Position numbers and translations under genes: made by a program
Notes under the pieces: model-generated
Database searches by the model: none
Seen by the model: the letters and a program-made list of their open reading frames with translations, nothing else
What the model was told of the DNA's origin: nothing
Shown: piece after piece, positions 26,506-34,815 of the stretch
Layout: the number at the start of each line of letters is the position of its first letter
Numbering within the stretch: position 1 is the first letter of the stretch
NCBI RefSeq assembly: GCF_021602025.1
Contig: NZ_BQHW01000017.1
Location: 1-64,000, forward strand
Length of the DNA stretch: 64,000 nucleotides
DNA from: Pseudomonas ceruminis
Lineage (GTDB): Bacteria > Pseudomonadota > Gammaproteobacteria > Pseudomonadales > Pseudomonadaceae
Direction of reading: 5' to 3'

Positions 26506-26954
26506 AAGACCAAAGCGCCATATTTAGGCAGATTTGACCGTGTACGCGGAGGCGGATTGATGGCTTGTTCGACAATCCGAATGGCTGAAATGACACTTGT
26601 GCCAGCGTTGGATCAGGCGAAAAAAATTTGATGTACGGTCAAGACAAAATGTGTCTCGAACGCAAAATCCTGAAAGGAGGTGGGGAAAAGGTAGATGGCG
26701 CCTCGGAAGCCAGGTCGTGACGACGCACATCCGCACGTAAGACCTGAAGCTTCCGATTATGCCTTTCCTGACCCGGCCCAATTCTGGAGGCACTCCCTGT
26801 ACCCCTAGGCCACTCCGATCCTGCAACGATCAGAACAGCCCGGCCCCTTGGTCATGTGCAGCCTCTCCTCGAGGCGGCGCATCATAGAAGCGAGAACGAT
26901 AGAAAGGTTCCGCTTCTATCACGTGACAGTGCGCGACCGCTTGTCCGAAAACCC

Positions 26955-27425
26955 TCAGTACCAATTCGGGTCGCGCTTGAGCTGCTCCTGCAGCAATTTC
27001 TGCATGCCGTCATCCGGCTTGCCAATCCATGTGTACTGCGCATGACGGGTAGGCGACTTGTCGCTCGGCAGCCCCTCGGGCACCTCTACCAGCATCCCGT
27101 ATGCTTCATCCTTGTCCCAACTGAATGCCACGATCAGACGCTTGTAGGTGCATTTGTCCTGGGATTCGCACAGCGGACCGACCAAGTACTTGTCACCGTC
27201 TTCGGTCACTGCAGACATCTGCTCCTGCGCGCTGCCCGTCAGGTTGATCACCCAGTCGGGCAGGCGTTCCTCGCCTTTGATCGCCTTCTGCCAGGTTTCC
27301 CGGTATTTGGTGTCCGAGCCGAGCAACTGATCGGCTCGGACTTGGCCATCATTGGCCGCCATTGCCCCTGCACTACTGCCCAACAACAGGGCAGCAGCCA
27401 GGGCTGTGCAAAGCTTCCTGCTCAT
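26955..27425 (-). CDS. Ivy-family C-type lysozyme inhibitor
   Basis: The 156-aa protein beginning MSRKLCTALAAALLLG has a signal peptide to about residue 24 and an Ivy domain (YLVGPLCESQDKC, RLIVAFSWDKDEAYGMLVEVP, YTWIGKPDDGMQKLL). Ivy proteins block the lysozyme active site with a loop that is usually CKPHDC. Here the loop is CESQDKC (Cys86-Cys92), longer and without the His, so target or potency may differ. GAGG lies six bases before ATG, two bases after the DUF1328 stop, giving a three-gene operon. Confidence 0.88.
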   Translation of the reverse strand: MSRKLCTALAAALLLGSSAGAMAANDGQVRADQLLGSDTKYRETWQKAIKGEERLPDWVINLTGSAQEQMSAVTEDGDKYLVGPLCESQDKCTYKRLIVAFSWDKDEAYGMLVEVPEGLPSDKSPTRHAQYTWIGKPDDGMQKLLQEQLKRDPNWY

Positions 27426-27427
27426 CG

Positions 27428-27631
<204 letters not shown>

Positions 27632-27916
27632 TCAGAACACCCAGCGCTGCTGGGGTACGACATTTTCAACAGTGGCCGGCGAGGTATTGGCCGAAGGCAG
27701 CGGTTCGGCTGCCTTTACCAATGTATTGGCACGTGTCGCCTGGATCTGCGTCAGCAGCGCAGTCTGCGCGGCAACCTGCTCGGCGAGTCGCGCGGTCTGC
27801 CAGCTGTAATAAAAGAGGCCTGCGGCCAACGTCAGCAGCAGCGCCATCCCTAATAAAAGGAACTGGCGCAATGGCAGTGCGGCATTCTGCGAGCGGTTGT
27901 CGGATTGGCGGTTCAT
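27632..27916 (-). CDS. small single-pass membrane protein of unknown function
   Basis: The 94-aa protein has one membrane helix (about residues 18-42, LLLGMALLLTLAAGLFYYSW), then a short coiled-coil-like stretch (ARLAEQVAAQTALLTQIQ) and a Pro/Ser-rich tail. I do not recognise a named family. AGGAG lies seven bases before ATG. It is the first gene of the operon with DUF1328 and ivy and is preceded by a sigma-54 promoter, suggesting an envelope role. Confidence 0.75.
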   Translation of the reverse strand: MNRQSDNRSQNAALPLRQFLLLGMALLLTLAAGLFYYSWQTARLAEQVAAQTALLTQIQATRANTLVKAAEPLPSANTSPATVENVVPQQRWVF

Positions 27917-27963
27917 GCCGGCTCTCCTGCTGTAATTTTTCTATTCAAACCTGAACAGTTAAT

Positions 27964-27980
27964 TGCAGCCTGCGTGCCAG
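27964..27980 (-). promoter_or_regulatory. sigma-54 promoter of the membrane protein-DUF1328-ivy operon
   Basis: The minus strand reads CTGGCACGCAGGCTGCA, differing from the YTGGCACGrNNNTTGCW consensus by one base in the -12 element and with exact GG-N10-GC spacing. The predicted start is about 37 bases before the ATG at 27916. Confidence 0.8.
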
Positions 27981-28007
27981 TCTTTGCTCACCCATAAAAA
28001 CGTTATA

Positions 28008-28020
28008 AATCAATGAGTTA
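28008..28020 (+). promoter_or_regulatory. IHF site between the sigma-54 promoter and upstream dyads
   Basis: AATCAATGAGTTA is an exact match to WATCAANNNNTTR, centred about 60 bases upstream of the predicted transcription start. Confidence 0.7.
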
Positions 28021-28054
28021 CACAAACACCTCGTAGGGCTGAAGGACGTATCCT

Positions 28055-28091
28055 GCACGATGCCCTTCGTGACGTCGTGCTAATTGCACGA
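28055..28091. promoter_or_regulatory. array of four GCACGA/TCGTG(C) half-sites, candidate enhancer
   Basis: Half-sites GCACGA (28055-28060), TCGTG (28067-28071), TCGTGC (28075-28080) and GCACGA (28086-28091) alternate in orientation within 37 bases. They lie about 100-140 bases upstream of the sigma-54 start, where enhancer-binding proteins act. The TCGTGC-N5-GCACGA dyad also sits just after the BON gene stop and could act as its terminator. Confidence 0.55.
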
Positions 28092-28092
28092 T

Positions 28093-28914
28093 TCAGCCTT
28101 CAACCTTGGTGGCCACTTTGAGCAGGTCGGCATCCACCCCACGCACCCCGATAATCTGCCGGGCGATCTCTAGCGCAATGGTTTTCTGCTCATTGCTGAC
28201 CACCTCACCGGACAGCCGCACCATGCCGTCATCACTGGCCACCTTGATATTCAGGCCGTCGAGGTTACGGCTGAACCGGAAACTGTTCTGGATCTTGTCG
28301 ATTACCCACCGGTCGCTGGGCTGTGGTCCTGTGGGGGCGCCAACCGGCGTTTCCCGCGCCTTGGCCATGGCAGCGGTGTCCAGGCTCACCAGGTTGTTGA
28401 CCAGGTGCACGCCATCGGTCGTTCGCGCCACGACCCCTGCCAGCTCCTTGGCTTCCACGCTGTCGACCCTGCCGCGCAGCGTCACCACGCCGTCGCTGCT
28501 TTGCACCTCGATGGGCGCCTTTTCGGTGGTACGGCTCCACAGCAACCGGGCGCGGATGACAGCGGCCAAGGTGGCGTCCTCCAAGCGCTGGGCATAGGCC
28601 CGCAATTCGAGCGGGCGCTCGACCAGCTCGGCATTGACCTTCAACTGGTTGTCGACCTGCTCGATTCCGCGGGTGGCCAGGGCAACGTGCTCGGCCAACT
28701 GGCGCTCTACCTCGTTTTCCACCTCGCCCGACAGACGTGCTCGCTGGCCATCGACCTCTACCTCGATGCGAAACGGATTGAGTATGCGGTTGAGCGCCAG
28801 CGCCGTTTGCAGGGACCCCTCCAGGCGCGCGTCGTCGACTTGATCGGCAAACACCGGGGTGCAAATGGACAGCAAACCAGCCGTCAATACGGCCATTCGA
28901 GTGGGAAAGGGCAT
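28093..28914 (-). CDS. periplasmic protein with BON domains
   Basis: The 273-aa protein beginning MPFPTRMAVLTAGLLS has a signal peptide to about residue 24 and probably three BON repeats. Recognisable units are PFRIEVEVDGQRARLSGEVE (about 50-70), IEVQSSDGVVTLRGRVDS (about 135-153) and LNIKVASDDGMVRLSGEV (about 220-237). BON domains bind membrane surfaces, as in OsmY. AAGGAGT lies six bases before ATG. The gene diverges from algB and has a sigma-54 promoter. Confidence 0.87.
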   Translation of the reverse strand: MPFPTRMAVLTAGLLSICTPVFADQVDDARLEGSLQTALALNRILNPFRIEVEVDGQRARLSGEVENEVERQLAEHVALATRGIEQVDNQLKVNAELVERPLELRAYAQRLEDATLAAVIRARLLWSRTTEKAPIEVQSSDGVVTLRGRVDSVEAKELAGVVARTTDGVHLVNNLVSLDTAAMAKARETPVGAPTGPQPSDRWVIDKIQNSFRFSRNLDGLNIKVASDDGMVRLSGEVVSNEQKTIALEIARQIIGVRGVDADLLKVATKVEG

Positions 28915-28951
28915 GACTGCACTCCTTTTGTAGGCAAAATCTGAAAATAGT

Positions 28952-28968
28952 CGCAACCAATGTGCCAG
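28952..28968 (-). promoter_or_regulatory. sigma-54 promoter of the BON-domain gene
   Basis: The minus strand reads CTGGCACATTGGTTGCG, with TGGCAC at -24, TTGC at -12 and exact spacing. The predicted start is about 28 bases before the ATG at 28914. I found no clear IHF match here. Confidence 0.75.
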
Positions 28969-29123
28969 CCTGGAGCTCTAACAAAATCATCGAGATATCG
29001 CGGCTTAGCGGCACTGTTGGGCCACTGGCTAGCATGCAAAGCACAGAATCCTTCAGAATTGACCATGCAACTTGCCCGATTTTTCCCACACTAATTGAAG
29101 ACTTATCCTAAGGAGCGCTGGAA

Positions 29124-30470
29124 ATGGAATCAGCCCAGGACAACCAAGGCCGCATTCTGCTGGTGGATGACGAGTCCGCTATCCTGCGCACGTTCCGCTA
29201 CTGCCTCGAGGACGAGGGCTACAGTGTGGCCACGGCCAACAGCGCCGCGCAGGCCGAGGCGTTGCTGCAGCGCCAGGTCTTCGACCTGTGCTTCCTTGAC
29301 CTTCGCCTGGGCGAGGACAACGGCCTTGATGTCCTGGCGCAGATGCGTATCCAGGCGCCCTGGATGCGCGTGGTGATCGTCACCGCCCATTCGGCGATTG
29401 ACACTGCCGTCGACGCGATCCAGGCCGGGGCCGCAGACTACCTGGTCAAACCGTGCAGCCCCGACCAGCTGCGCCTCGCCACAGCCAAACAGTTGGAGGT
29501 GCGCCAGCTGTCTGCACGCCTGGAAGCATTGGAGGGGGAGGTGCGCAAGCCCAAGGACGGCCTCGATTCGCACAGTCCGGCAATGATGGCCGTACTGGAA
29601 ACTGCCCGCCAGGTAGCCACCACCGATGCCAACATCCTTATTCTGGGCGAATCCGGTACCGGTAAAGGCGAGCTGGCGCGGGCCATTCACAGCTGGAGCA
29701 AGCGTTCCCGCAAGGCCTGCGTGACCATCAACTGCCCCTCGCTGAATGCCGAACTGATGGAAAGCGAACTGTTCGGCCATACCCGCGGCGCCTTCACCGG
29801 TGCCAGCGAGAGCACGCTGGGACGGGTCAGCCAAGCGGATGGCGGCACCCTGTTTCTTGACGAGATCGGCGACTTCCCACTGGCACTGCAGCCAAAGCTG
29901 CTGCGTTTCATCCAGGACAAGGAGTACGAACGCGTCGGCGACCCGGTAACCCGCCGTGCGGATGTCCGCATCCTCGCCGCGACCAACCTCAATCTGGAAG
30001 AGATGGTGCGCGAAAGCCGCTTCCGCGAAGACCTGCTGTACCGCCTCAACGTCATCACCTTGCACCTGCCGCCTCTGCGCGAGCGCAGCGAAGACATCCT
30101 GACCCTGGCTGACCGCTTCCTGGCCCGCTTCGTCAAGGAATACTCCCGCCCAGCCCGCGGCTTCAGCGACGAGGCCCGCGCTGCACTGCTCAACTACCGC
30201 TGGCCGGGCAACATTCGCGAACTGCGCAACGTGGTAGAACGTGCCAGCATCATTTGCCCGCAGGAACGCGTGGAGATAAGCCACCTGGGCATGGGCGAGC
30301 AACCCACCGGCAATGCGCCTCGGGTTGGCGCCGCCCTGAGCCTGGATGAACTCGAGCGCGCTCACATCGGTGCAGTGCTGGCGGCCAGCGACACGCTCGA
30401 CCAGGCCGCCAAGACCCTGGGCATCGACGCGTCCACCCTGTATCGCAAGCGTAAGCAGTACAATCTATGA
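29124..30470 (+). CDS. algB: NtrC-family response regulator AlgB
   Basis: The 448-aa protein has a receiver domain with phospho-acceptor Asp59 (LCFLDLRLGED) and Lys in YLVKPCS. An AAA+ domain carries Walker A GESGTGKGE and the sigma-54 contact motif GAFTGA, and a C-terminal Fis-type HTH ends STLYRKRKQYNL. In P. aeruginosa AlgB controls alginate and virulence genes and is dephosphorylated by KinB. A GGAGCGCTGGAA leader precedes ATG, and its stop overlaps the kinB start (ATGA). Confidence 0.95.
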   Translation: MESAQDNQGRILLVDDESAILRTFRYCLEDEGYSVATANSAAQAEALLQRQVFDLCFLDLRLGEDNGLDVLAQMRIQAPWMRVVIVTAHSAIDTAVDAIQAGAADYLVKPCSPDQLRLATAKQLEVRQLSARLEALEGEVRKPKDGLDSHSPAMMAVLETARQVATTDANILILGESGTGKGELARAIHSWSKRSRKACVTINCPSLNAELMESELFGHTRGAFTGASESTLGRVSQADGGTLFLDEIGDFPLALQPKLLRFIQDKEYERVGDPVTRRADVRILAATNLNLEEMVRESRFREDLLYRLNVITLHLPPLRERSEDILTLADRFLARFVKEYSRPARGFSDEARAALLNYRWPGNIRELRNVVERASIICPQERVEISHLGMGEQPTGNAPRVGAALSLDELERAHIGAVLAASDTLDQAAKTLGIDASTLYRKRKQYNL

Positions 30471-32245
30471 GATGGCCAATGAAGCTGCGTACGCGGCTTT
30501 TTCTTAGCATATCGGCGCTGGTGACGGTGGCGCTGCTGGGCCTGATGCTTGGCCTGGTCAGCGTGTTGCAGATGGCAAACATGCAACAGCAGTCGGTGCG
30601 CGACACCACGCATGTGCTTGAGGTAGGGCTGAAACTGCGGCAGAACCTGGGCGAGCAACTGACGCTCATGCTCGATGACGATACCACCCCGGAGAGCCTG
30701 CGGACCTTGCAGGAAAACTTCGAGCAACTGCTCACCCAAGGGCTGGCGCAAGGTGGTGAGCGCACCGGTTTCAGCAAGGCCAGCAGCAACTACCAGGCCT
30801 TCCTTCAGGCCTACCGCGAAAGCCCTGCACCCGCTCGCAGCCTCGGGGTGGATCAGCCCCTGGGGGCAGCCTTCAACCAGGTCCGCACCGACCTGCTCGA
30901 TTCGCACCGGCAAGCGCTCGATCACATCACCCGCAGCGAAGAACGCACCCGGGGCCGCGCCTTGCTGGTCAGCGGCGTGCTCGGCCTGATGGGCTTGGTA
31001 GTCCTGGTACTCGGCTTCATTACCGCACACAACATTGCCCGCCGCTTCGGCCAGCCCATCGAGGCGCTGGCCAAGGCCGCAGATGAACTTGGGCGAGGTA
31101 ACTTCGAGGTCACCTTGCCGGTCACCCAGGCCATCGAACTCAACCAGCTGACCCGACGCTTCGGGCTGATGGCCGACGCCCTGCGCAAGCACCAGGCCAC
31201 CAATGTCGATGAGCTACTGGCCGGCCAGCAGCGCCTGCAGGCAGTACTCGACAGCATCGACGACGGCCTGCTGATCATTGACCGCCAAGGGCTGCTGGAG
31301 CACCTGAACCCAGTCGCCCAGCGCCAGCTGGGTTGGAGTGACAGCCGCGTCGGCAGCGGCCTGGCCGAAGCCTTGCAGCGCCCCGAGCTCGAGCAACAAC
31401 TGCGCCAGGTGCTGCGCGGCGGCAGCCTGGATCGCCCACCCGACGACCTGAGCATCGAGGTCGATGACGAATCACGCTTGCTGACCTACAGCCTGACCCC
31501 TGTCAGTCACCCGCAAGGGCCTATTCTGGGCGCGGTGATGGTGCTGCATGATGTGACCGAACAACGCGCTTTCGAGCGTGTGCGCAGCGAGTTCGTGCTA
31601 CGCGCTTCCCACGAGCTGCGTACCCCGGTCACCGGCATGCACATGGCCTTCGGGCTGTTGCGCGAGCGCATCAAGTTCCCGCCGGAAGCACGCGAGCATG
31701 ACCTGCTGGAAACCATCGGCGAGGAAATGCAGCGCCTGACCCAGCTCATCAACGACCTGCTCAACTTCTCGCGCTACCAGAGCGGCCTGCAGAAACTCGA
31801 ATTGGCCCCCTGCGCCCTCGACGAGCTGCTTGAGCGCGCCCAGGCACGCTTCAGCGAGCAGGCCGCGCTCAAGCAGATCGACCTGATCAAGGACCTGGAG
31901 CCACCGCTGCCACGCATCCACGCCGATGTCGCCCAGCTGGACCGGGTACTGGACAACCTGCTGCACAATGCCATTCGTCATACGGCCAGCGGTGGGCGAA
32001 TTCGCCTGCATGCACGTCGGCACGCCGAACGGGTGATCATCAGCGTCGAAGATAACGGCGAAGGTATCGCTTATGGCCAGCAAGGGCGCATCTTCGAGCC
32101 CTTTGTACAAGTCGGACGCAAGAAGGGCGGTGCTGGGCTGGGGTTGGCGCTATGCAAGGAAATCGTTCAGCTGCACGGCGGTCGCATGGGGGTGTTTTCG
32201 CGGCCAGGGCAGGGTACCCAGTTCTATATGGCGTTGCCCGTCTGA
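30467..32245 (+). CDS. kinB: sensor histidine kinase KinB
   Basis: The 592-aa protein has two membrane helices (about residues 8-35 and 165-190) flanking a helical periplasmic sensor domain. HAMP and PAS domains follow, then a HisKA domain with His382 (ASHELRTPVTG) and an HATPase domain (DNLLHNAIRHT, DNGEGI, GGAGLGLALCKEIV). It is the cognate kinase/phosphatase of AlgB. ATG overlaps the algB stop. Confidence 0.95.
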   Translation: MRWPMKLRTRLFLSISALVTVALLGLMLGLVSVLQMANMQQQSVRDTTHVLEVGLKLRQNLGEQLTLMLDDDTTPESLRTLQENFEQLLTQGLAQGGERTGFSKASSNYQAFLQAYRESPAPARSLGVDQPLGAAFNQVRTDLLDSHRQALDHITRSEERTRGRALLVSGVLGLMGLVVLVLGFITAHNIARRFGQPIEALAKAADELGRGNFEVTLPVTQAIELNQLTRRFGLMADALRKHQATNVDELLAGQQRLQAVLDSIDDGLLIIDRQGLLEHLNPVAQRQLGWSDSRVGSGLAEALQRPELEQQLRQVLRGGSLDRPPDDLSIEVDDESRLLTYSLTPVSHPQGPILGAVMVLHDVTEQRAFERVRSEFVLRASHELRTPVTGMHMAFGLLRERIKFPPEAREHDLLETIGEEMQRLTQLINDLLNFSRYQSGLQKLELAPCALDELLERAQARFSEQAALKQIDLIKDLEPPLPRIHADVAQLDRVLDNLLHNAIRHTASGGRIRLHARRHAERVIISVEDNGEGIAYGQQGRIFEPFVQVGRKKGGAGLGLALCKEIVQLHGGRMGVFSRPGQGTQFYMALPV

Positions 32246-32266
32246 TCGGGAGGGTCAAGGCGGCGC

Positions 32267-33895
32267 TCAGGGCTCATCATCGAGCCGCTGCCGCCTGACC
32301 TGCCGCCCACGCGTGACCAACTCGGCGAACTGGCGGGCATTGAGCGGGTGCGCGAACAGCCAGCCTTGCCCGTAATTGACCCCTTCGCTGTTGAGCAGCA
32401 CCGCCTGGGCCTCGCATTCGATGCCTTCGGCGATCACCCGCAGATGCAGGTCGTGGGCCATGCGGATGATATGCGGTGCCACGCCGCTGCTGGCGGCATC
32501 GTGCCCCAGGGCATCTATGAACGCCTTGTCGATTTTCAGGCAATCCACCGGCAAAGTCTGCAGGTAGGCCAGGCTGCAGTACCCCGTGCCGAAATCATCG
32601 ATCAATACCTGATGACCCACCGCTCGCAAGGCCTGCAGGTTATCGCGGGCCACCACTACGTCAATCAGACCCCGCTCAGTGACCTCGAACGCGATCTGGC
32701 TCGCCGCGACCCTGTGCAGCGCCAGTAATCGCGCAGCCACCCCGCCGATGCGCGGCACCATCACATCGCATGCGGCAAGGTTTACCGAAATGTACAGATT
32801 GCGATGCGAGCGCAGCAGCTGGCCGAGCTGCTCCAGCACCCGCTGCAGCACAAAATCGGTAATCTGCCGTATCTGCCCGGTATTTTCTGCGAGCGGGATG
32901 AACAGGTCCGGGCTGGTCAGCGTTCCGTCCGGGCGGCGCCAGCGCACCAATGCCTCGGCCCCCACACAGCGTCGGGTGTCGAGCTCGATGATCGGCTGGT
33001 ACAGCACCTGCAACTCACCGCGGCGTAGCGCATTCTGTAGCTCCGAGCTCATCGAGCGCCGCTGCAGGATCAGTTGCAGTACCAGCCAGCCGATGCAACA
33101 GGCCGCCAGCACACTACCGGGGAACAACAGCCACAGCATGCCGTTCATTTTCAGCGGCAGGCTGGCCCGAGGGGCTATCAGTACCAGCTGGTAATCGGGC
33201 GATTTGGTCGGCATGCGGTAAATCAGGCGGTCCTGCATTTCGAACAGGGAGTTCTGGCTGGGCGGTGGCCAGTCGCTGGTCGGCGGCCAGACCTGGGGCG
33301 GGCCCAGCACCGGAATCGCCCGTGTGCCGTTGTCGAGCACCACCAACAAGCTGCCACCCGGCGGCAGGTCGACCACATCGGTCAAATGCCCCCGCGAGGT
33401 GGAAACCAGAAAATTGCCCCGTGCCAACATCAGCGCGGCAAGGTTTTCGTTGGGCTCGGTTGTGGTGTTCAGCCAGTAGCTGTAGGTGGGGCCCTGAAGA
33501 TCGGGTGGCCGCGTGGGCACAAATGCTCTTGCTCCACCCCGATTGGAACAGGCGACGTTGGCGTCCACATAAGCCGCTTCATAGATGAAACGCGAACTCA
33601 GCCCGACCTGCTGCAACGCCGCCAACATCGCCGGGCTGCACCCACGCAGCGGTTGCGCCTGCAGGTCATCGACCCCTTCGCGCAGCTGTCCGAAGACCTG
33701 CTCAAGGCGATCGAGGAAGCGTTCGCCCTGGGCGTTCATCTGCGCACTCTCGCTCTGCTTCATCTGCTGCAGGGCAATGCCGATGCTCGCCGTGAGCAAT
33801 ACCGCAGCGCTGGCCAACGCTGCCAGAGTGGCCAGCATCCAGGGACGGTAAAAAAATTGGCGCAGTGCAGTTATCAGGGCCGACATGGGCAGCAT
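32267..33895 (-). CDS. CSS-motif EAL domain cyclic-di-GMP phosphodiesterase
   Basis: The 542-aa protein has a first membrane helix (about residues 20-43), a periplasmic CSS-type sensor domain with Cys86 and Cys116 (CSNRGG), a second helix (about 255-278) and a cytoplasmic EAL domain. EAL is at 314-316; NLAACDV, EVTERGL, IDDFGTGYCSLAYL, LKIDKAFI, AEGIE and GQGWLFAHP are conserved, so it should be active. CSS-EAL enzymes are controlled by disulfide state (DsbA/DsbB); a dsbA lies nearby. It is convergent to kinB. The start could instead be the ATG at 33886. Confidence 0.88.
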   Translation of the reverse strand: MLPMSALITALRQFFYRPWMLATLAALASAAVLLTASIGIALQQMKQSESAQMNAQGERFLDRLEQVFGQLREGVDDLQAQPLRGCSPAMLAALQQVGLSSRFIYEAAYVDANVACSNRGGARAFVPTRPPDLQGPTYSYWLNTTTEPNENLAALMLARGNFLVSTSRGHLTDVVDLPPGGSLLVVLDNGTRAIPVLGPPQVWPPTSDWPPPSQNSLFEMQDRLIYRMPTKSPDYQLVLIAPRASLPLKMNGMLWLLFPGSVLAACCIGWLVLQLILQRRSMSSELQNALRRGELQVLYQPIIELDTRRCVGAEALVRWRRPDGTLTSPDLFIPLAENTGQIRQITDFVLQRVLEQLGQLLRSHRNLYISVNLAACDVMVPRIGGVAARLLALHRVAASQIAFEVTERGLIDVVVARDNLQALRAVGHQVLIDDFGTGYCSLAYLQTLPVDCLKIDKAFIDALGHDAASSGVAPHIIRMAHDLHLRVIAEGIECEAQAVLLNSEGVNYGQGWLFAHPLNARQFAELVTRGRQVRRQRLDDEP

Positions 33896-33973
33896 CCAGT
33901 TGATATACAAGGTATAGCAACTGGATGGCGGATTGGCGTGGCCGTTTGGCGGAGTGCAGCGAAGCGCTCAGGC

Positions 33974-34750
33974 TCAGCGCATGCGGTTGAGCACCTGCAA
34001 CATCGCTGCCGTCTGCGCATCCGGCATACCATCGAAGCGCTCAGGCCGGAAGTGCATCTGGAAAGCCGCGATCACGTGACGGGTGGCTACATCCAGCTGC
34101 CCCGTCTGTTCCACGGCGTAGCCAAAGCGTGCCAGCTCCTGCTGGTACCAGCCGACGGTCGGTGGGTTGTCGCTGAAGTAGGCTTGCTGGCGCGCCACCG
34201 CAGTGGGCTCCGGCCAGATGCCCAGCCCGGCATCGGCCAGGCGCTTCCAGGGGAACATCGGCCCCGGGTCAAGCTTGCGCAGCGGCGCGATGTCACTGTG
34301 GCCGATGATGTGCCGCGGCTCGATGTTGTTACGTTTGACGATGTCCTTGAGAAGAGCGATCAGCGCCTGGATCTGCGCTTCGCTGTAGGGGTACCAGACG
34401 CGACCGTTGGGAGTGGTATCGAACCCCGGGTTGACGATCTCGATACCAATGGAGCTGGAGTTCAACCAAGTCCGCCCCTGCCACTGGCTGTCGCCGGCAT
34501 GCCAGGCACGACGGTTTTCATCGACCAACTGATAGACCGTGGCCGGGCCGTCGCCGATCAGGTAATGGCTGCTGACCTCGCCATGGGTGAGTAGCGCCAG
34601 CGAGCGCTCCAGCGAGGCATTGGTGTAATGCAGGACAACGAACTGGATGCGGTTGTCCTGGTTGGCCGAGGTGTGGCTGCGGTCGATACGCAGGCCGGTC
34701 GAGCAACCGGCCAGGGCAAGCAGCAGCAATGCGGAAAACAACGCTTTCAT
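33974..34750 (-). CDS. ampDh2: lipoprotein N-acetylmuramoyl-L-alanine amidase, AmpDh2-like
   Basis: The 258-aa protein has a lipobox with Cys16 (LALAGC, Ser at +2, favouring the outer membrane). An amidase_2 domain has zinc-ligand segments VVLHYTN (His41) and IGHSDIAPLRKLDPGP, and a C-terminal peptidoglycan-binding helix bundle (residues about 190-255) follows. It cleaves the amide between MurNAc and the peptide, releasing or recycling wall fragments. It occupies the position downstream of kinB where Pseudomonas carries ampDh2. Confidence 0.9.
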   Translation of the reverse strand: MKALFSALLLLALAGCSTGLRIDRSHTSANQDNRIQFVVLHYTNASLERSLALLTHGEVSSHYLIGDGPATVYQLVDENRRAWHAGDSQWQGRTWLNSSSIGIEIVNPGFDTTPNGRVWYPYSEAQIQALIALLKDIVKRNNIEPRHIIGHSDIAPLRKLDPGPMFPWKRLADAGLGIWPEPTAVARQQAYFSDNPPTVGWYQQELARFGYAVEQTGQLDVATRHVIAAFQMHFRPERFDGMPDAQTAAMLQVLNRMR

Positions 34751-34815
34751 GGTGGAAGCCAGGTTGATGAGCTAGTAATGCAATAGCATAACGTATGCAC
34801 GCACGGCTCACCCGT

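Larger units (their letters stand above)
26219..26954. other. 735-bp intergenic region between gltP and the ivy operon
   Basis: No strongly supported gene. The left part (26400-26510) holds the gltP regulatory elements listed separately. A possible 37-codon plus-strand ORF (26695-26808, MAPRKPGRDDAHPH...) lies after AGGAGG (26675-26680), with an over-long 14-base spacing. I regard it as doubtful. Nothing else recognisable was seen between 26510 and 26954. Confidence 0.4.

Noticed and set aside
26524-26826. 100-codon minus-strand frame in the gltP-ivy gap
   Set aside because: It has no ribosome site, no recognisable motif and poor codon usage.
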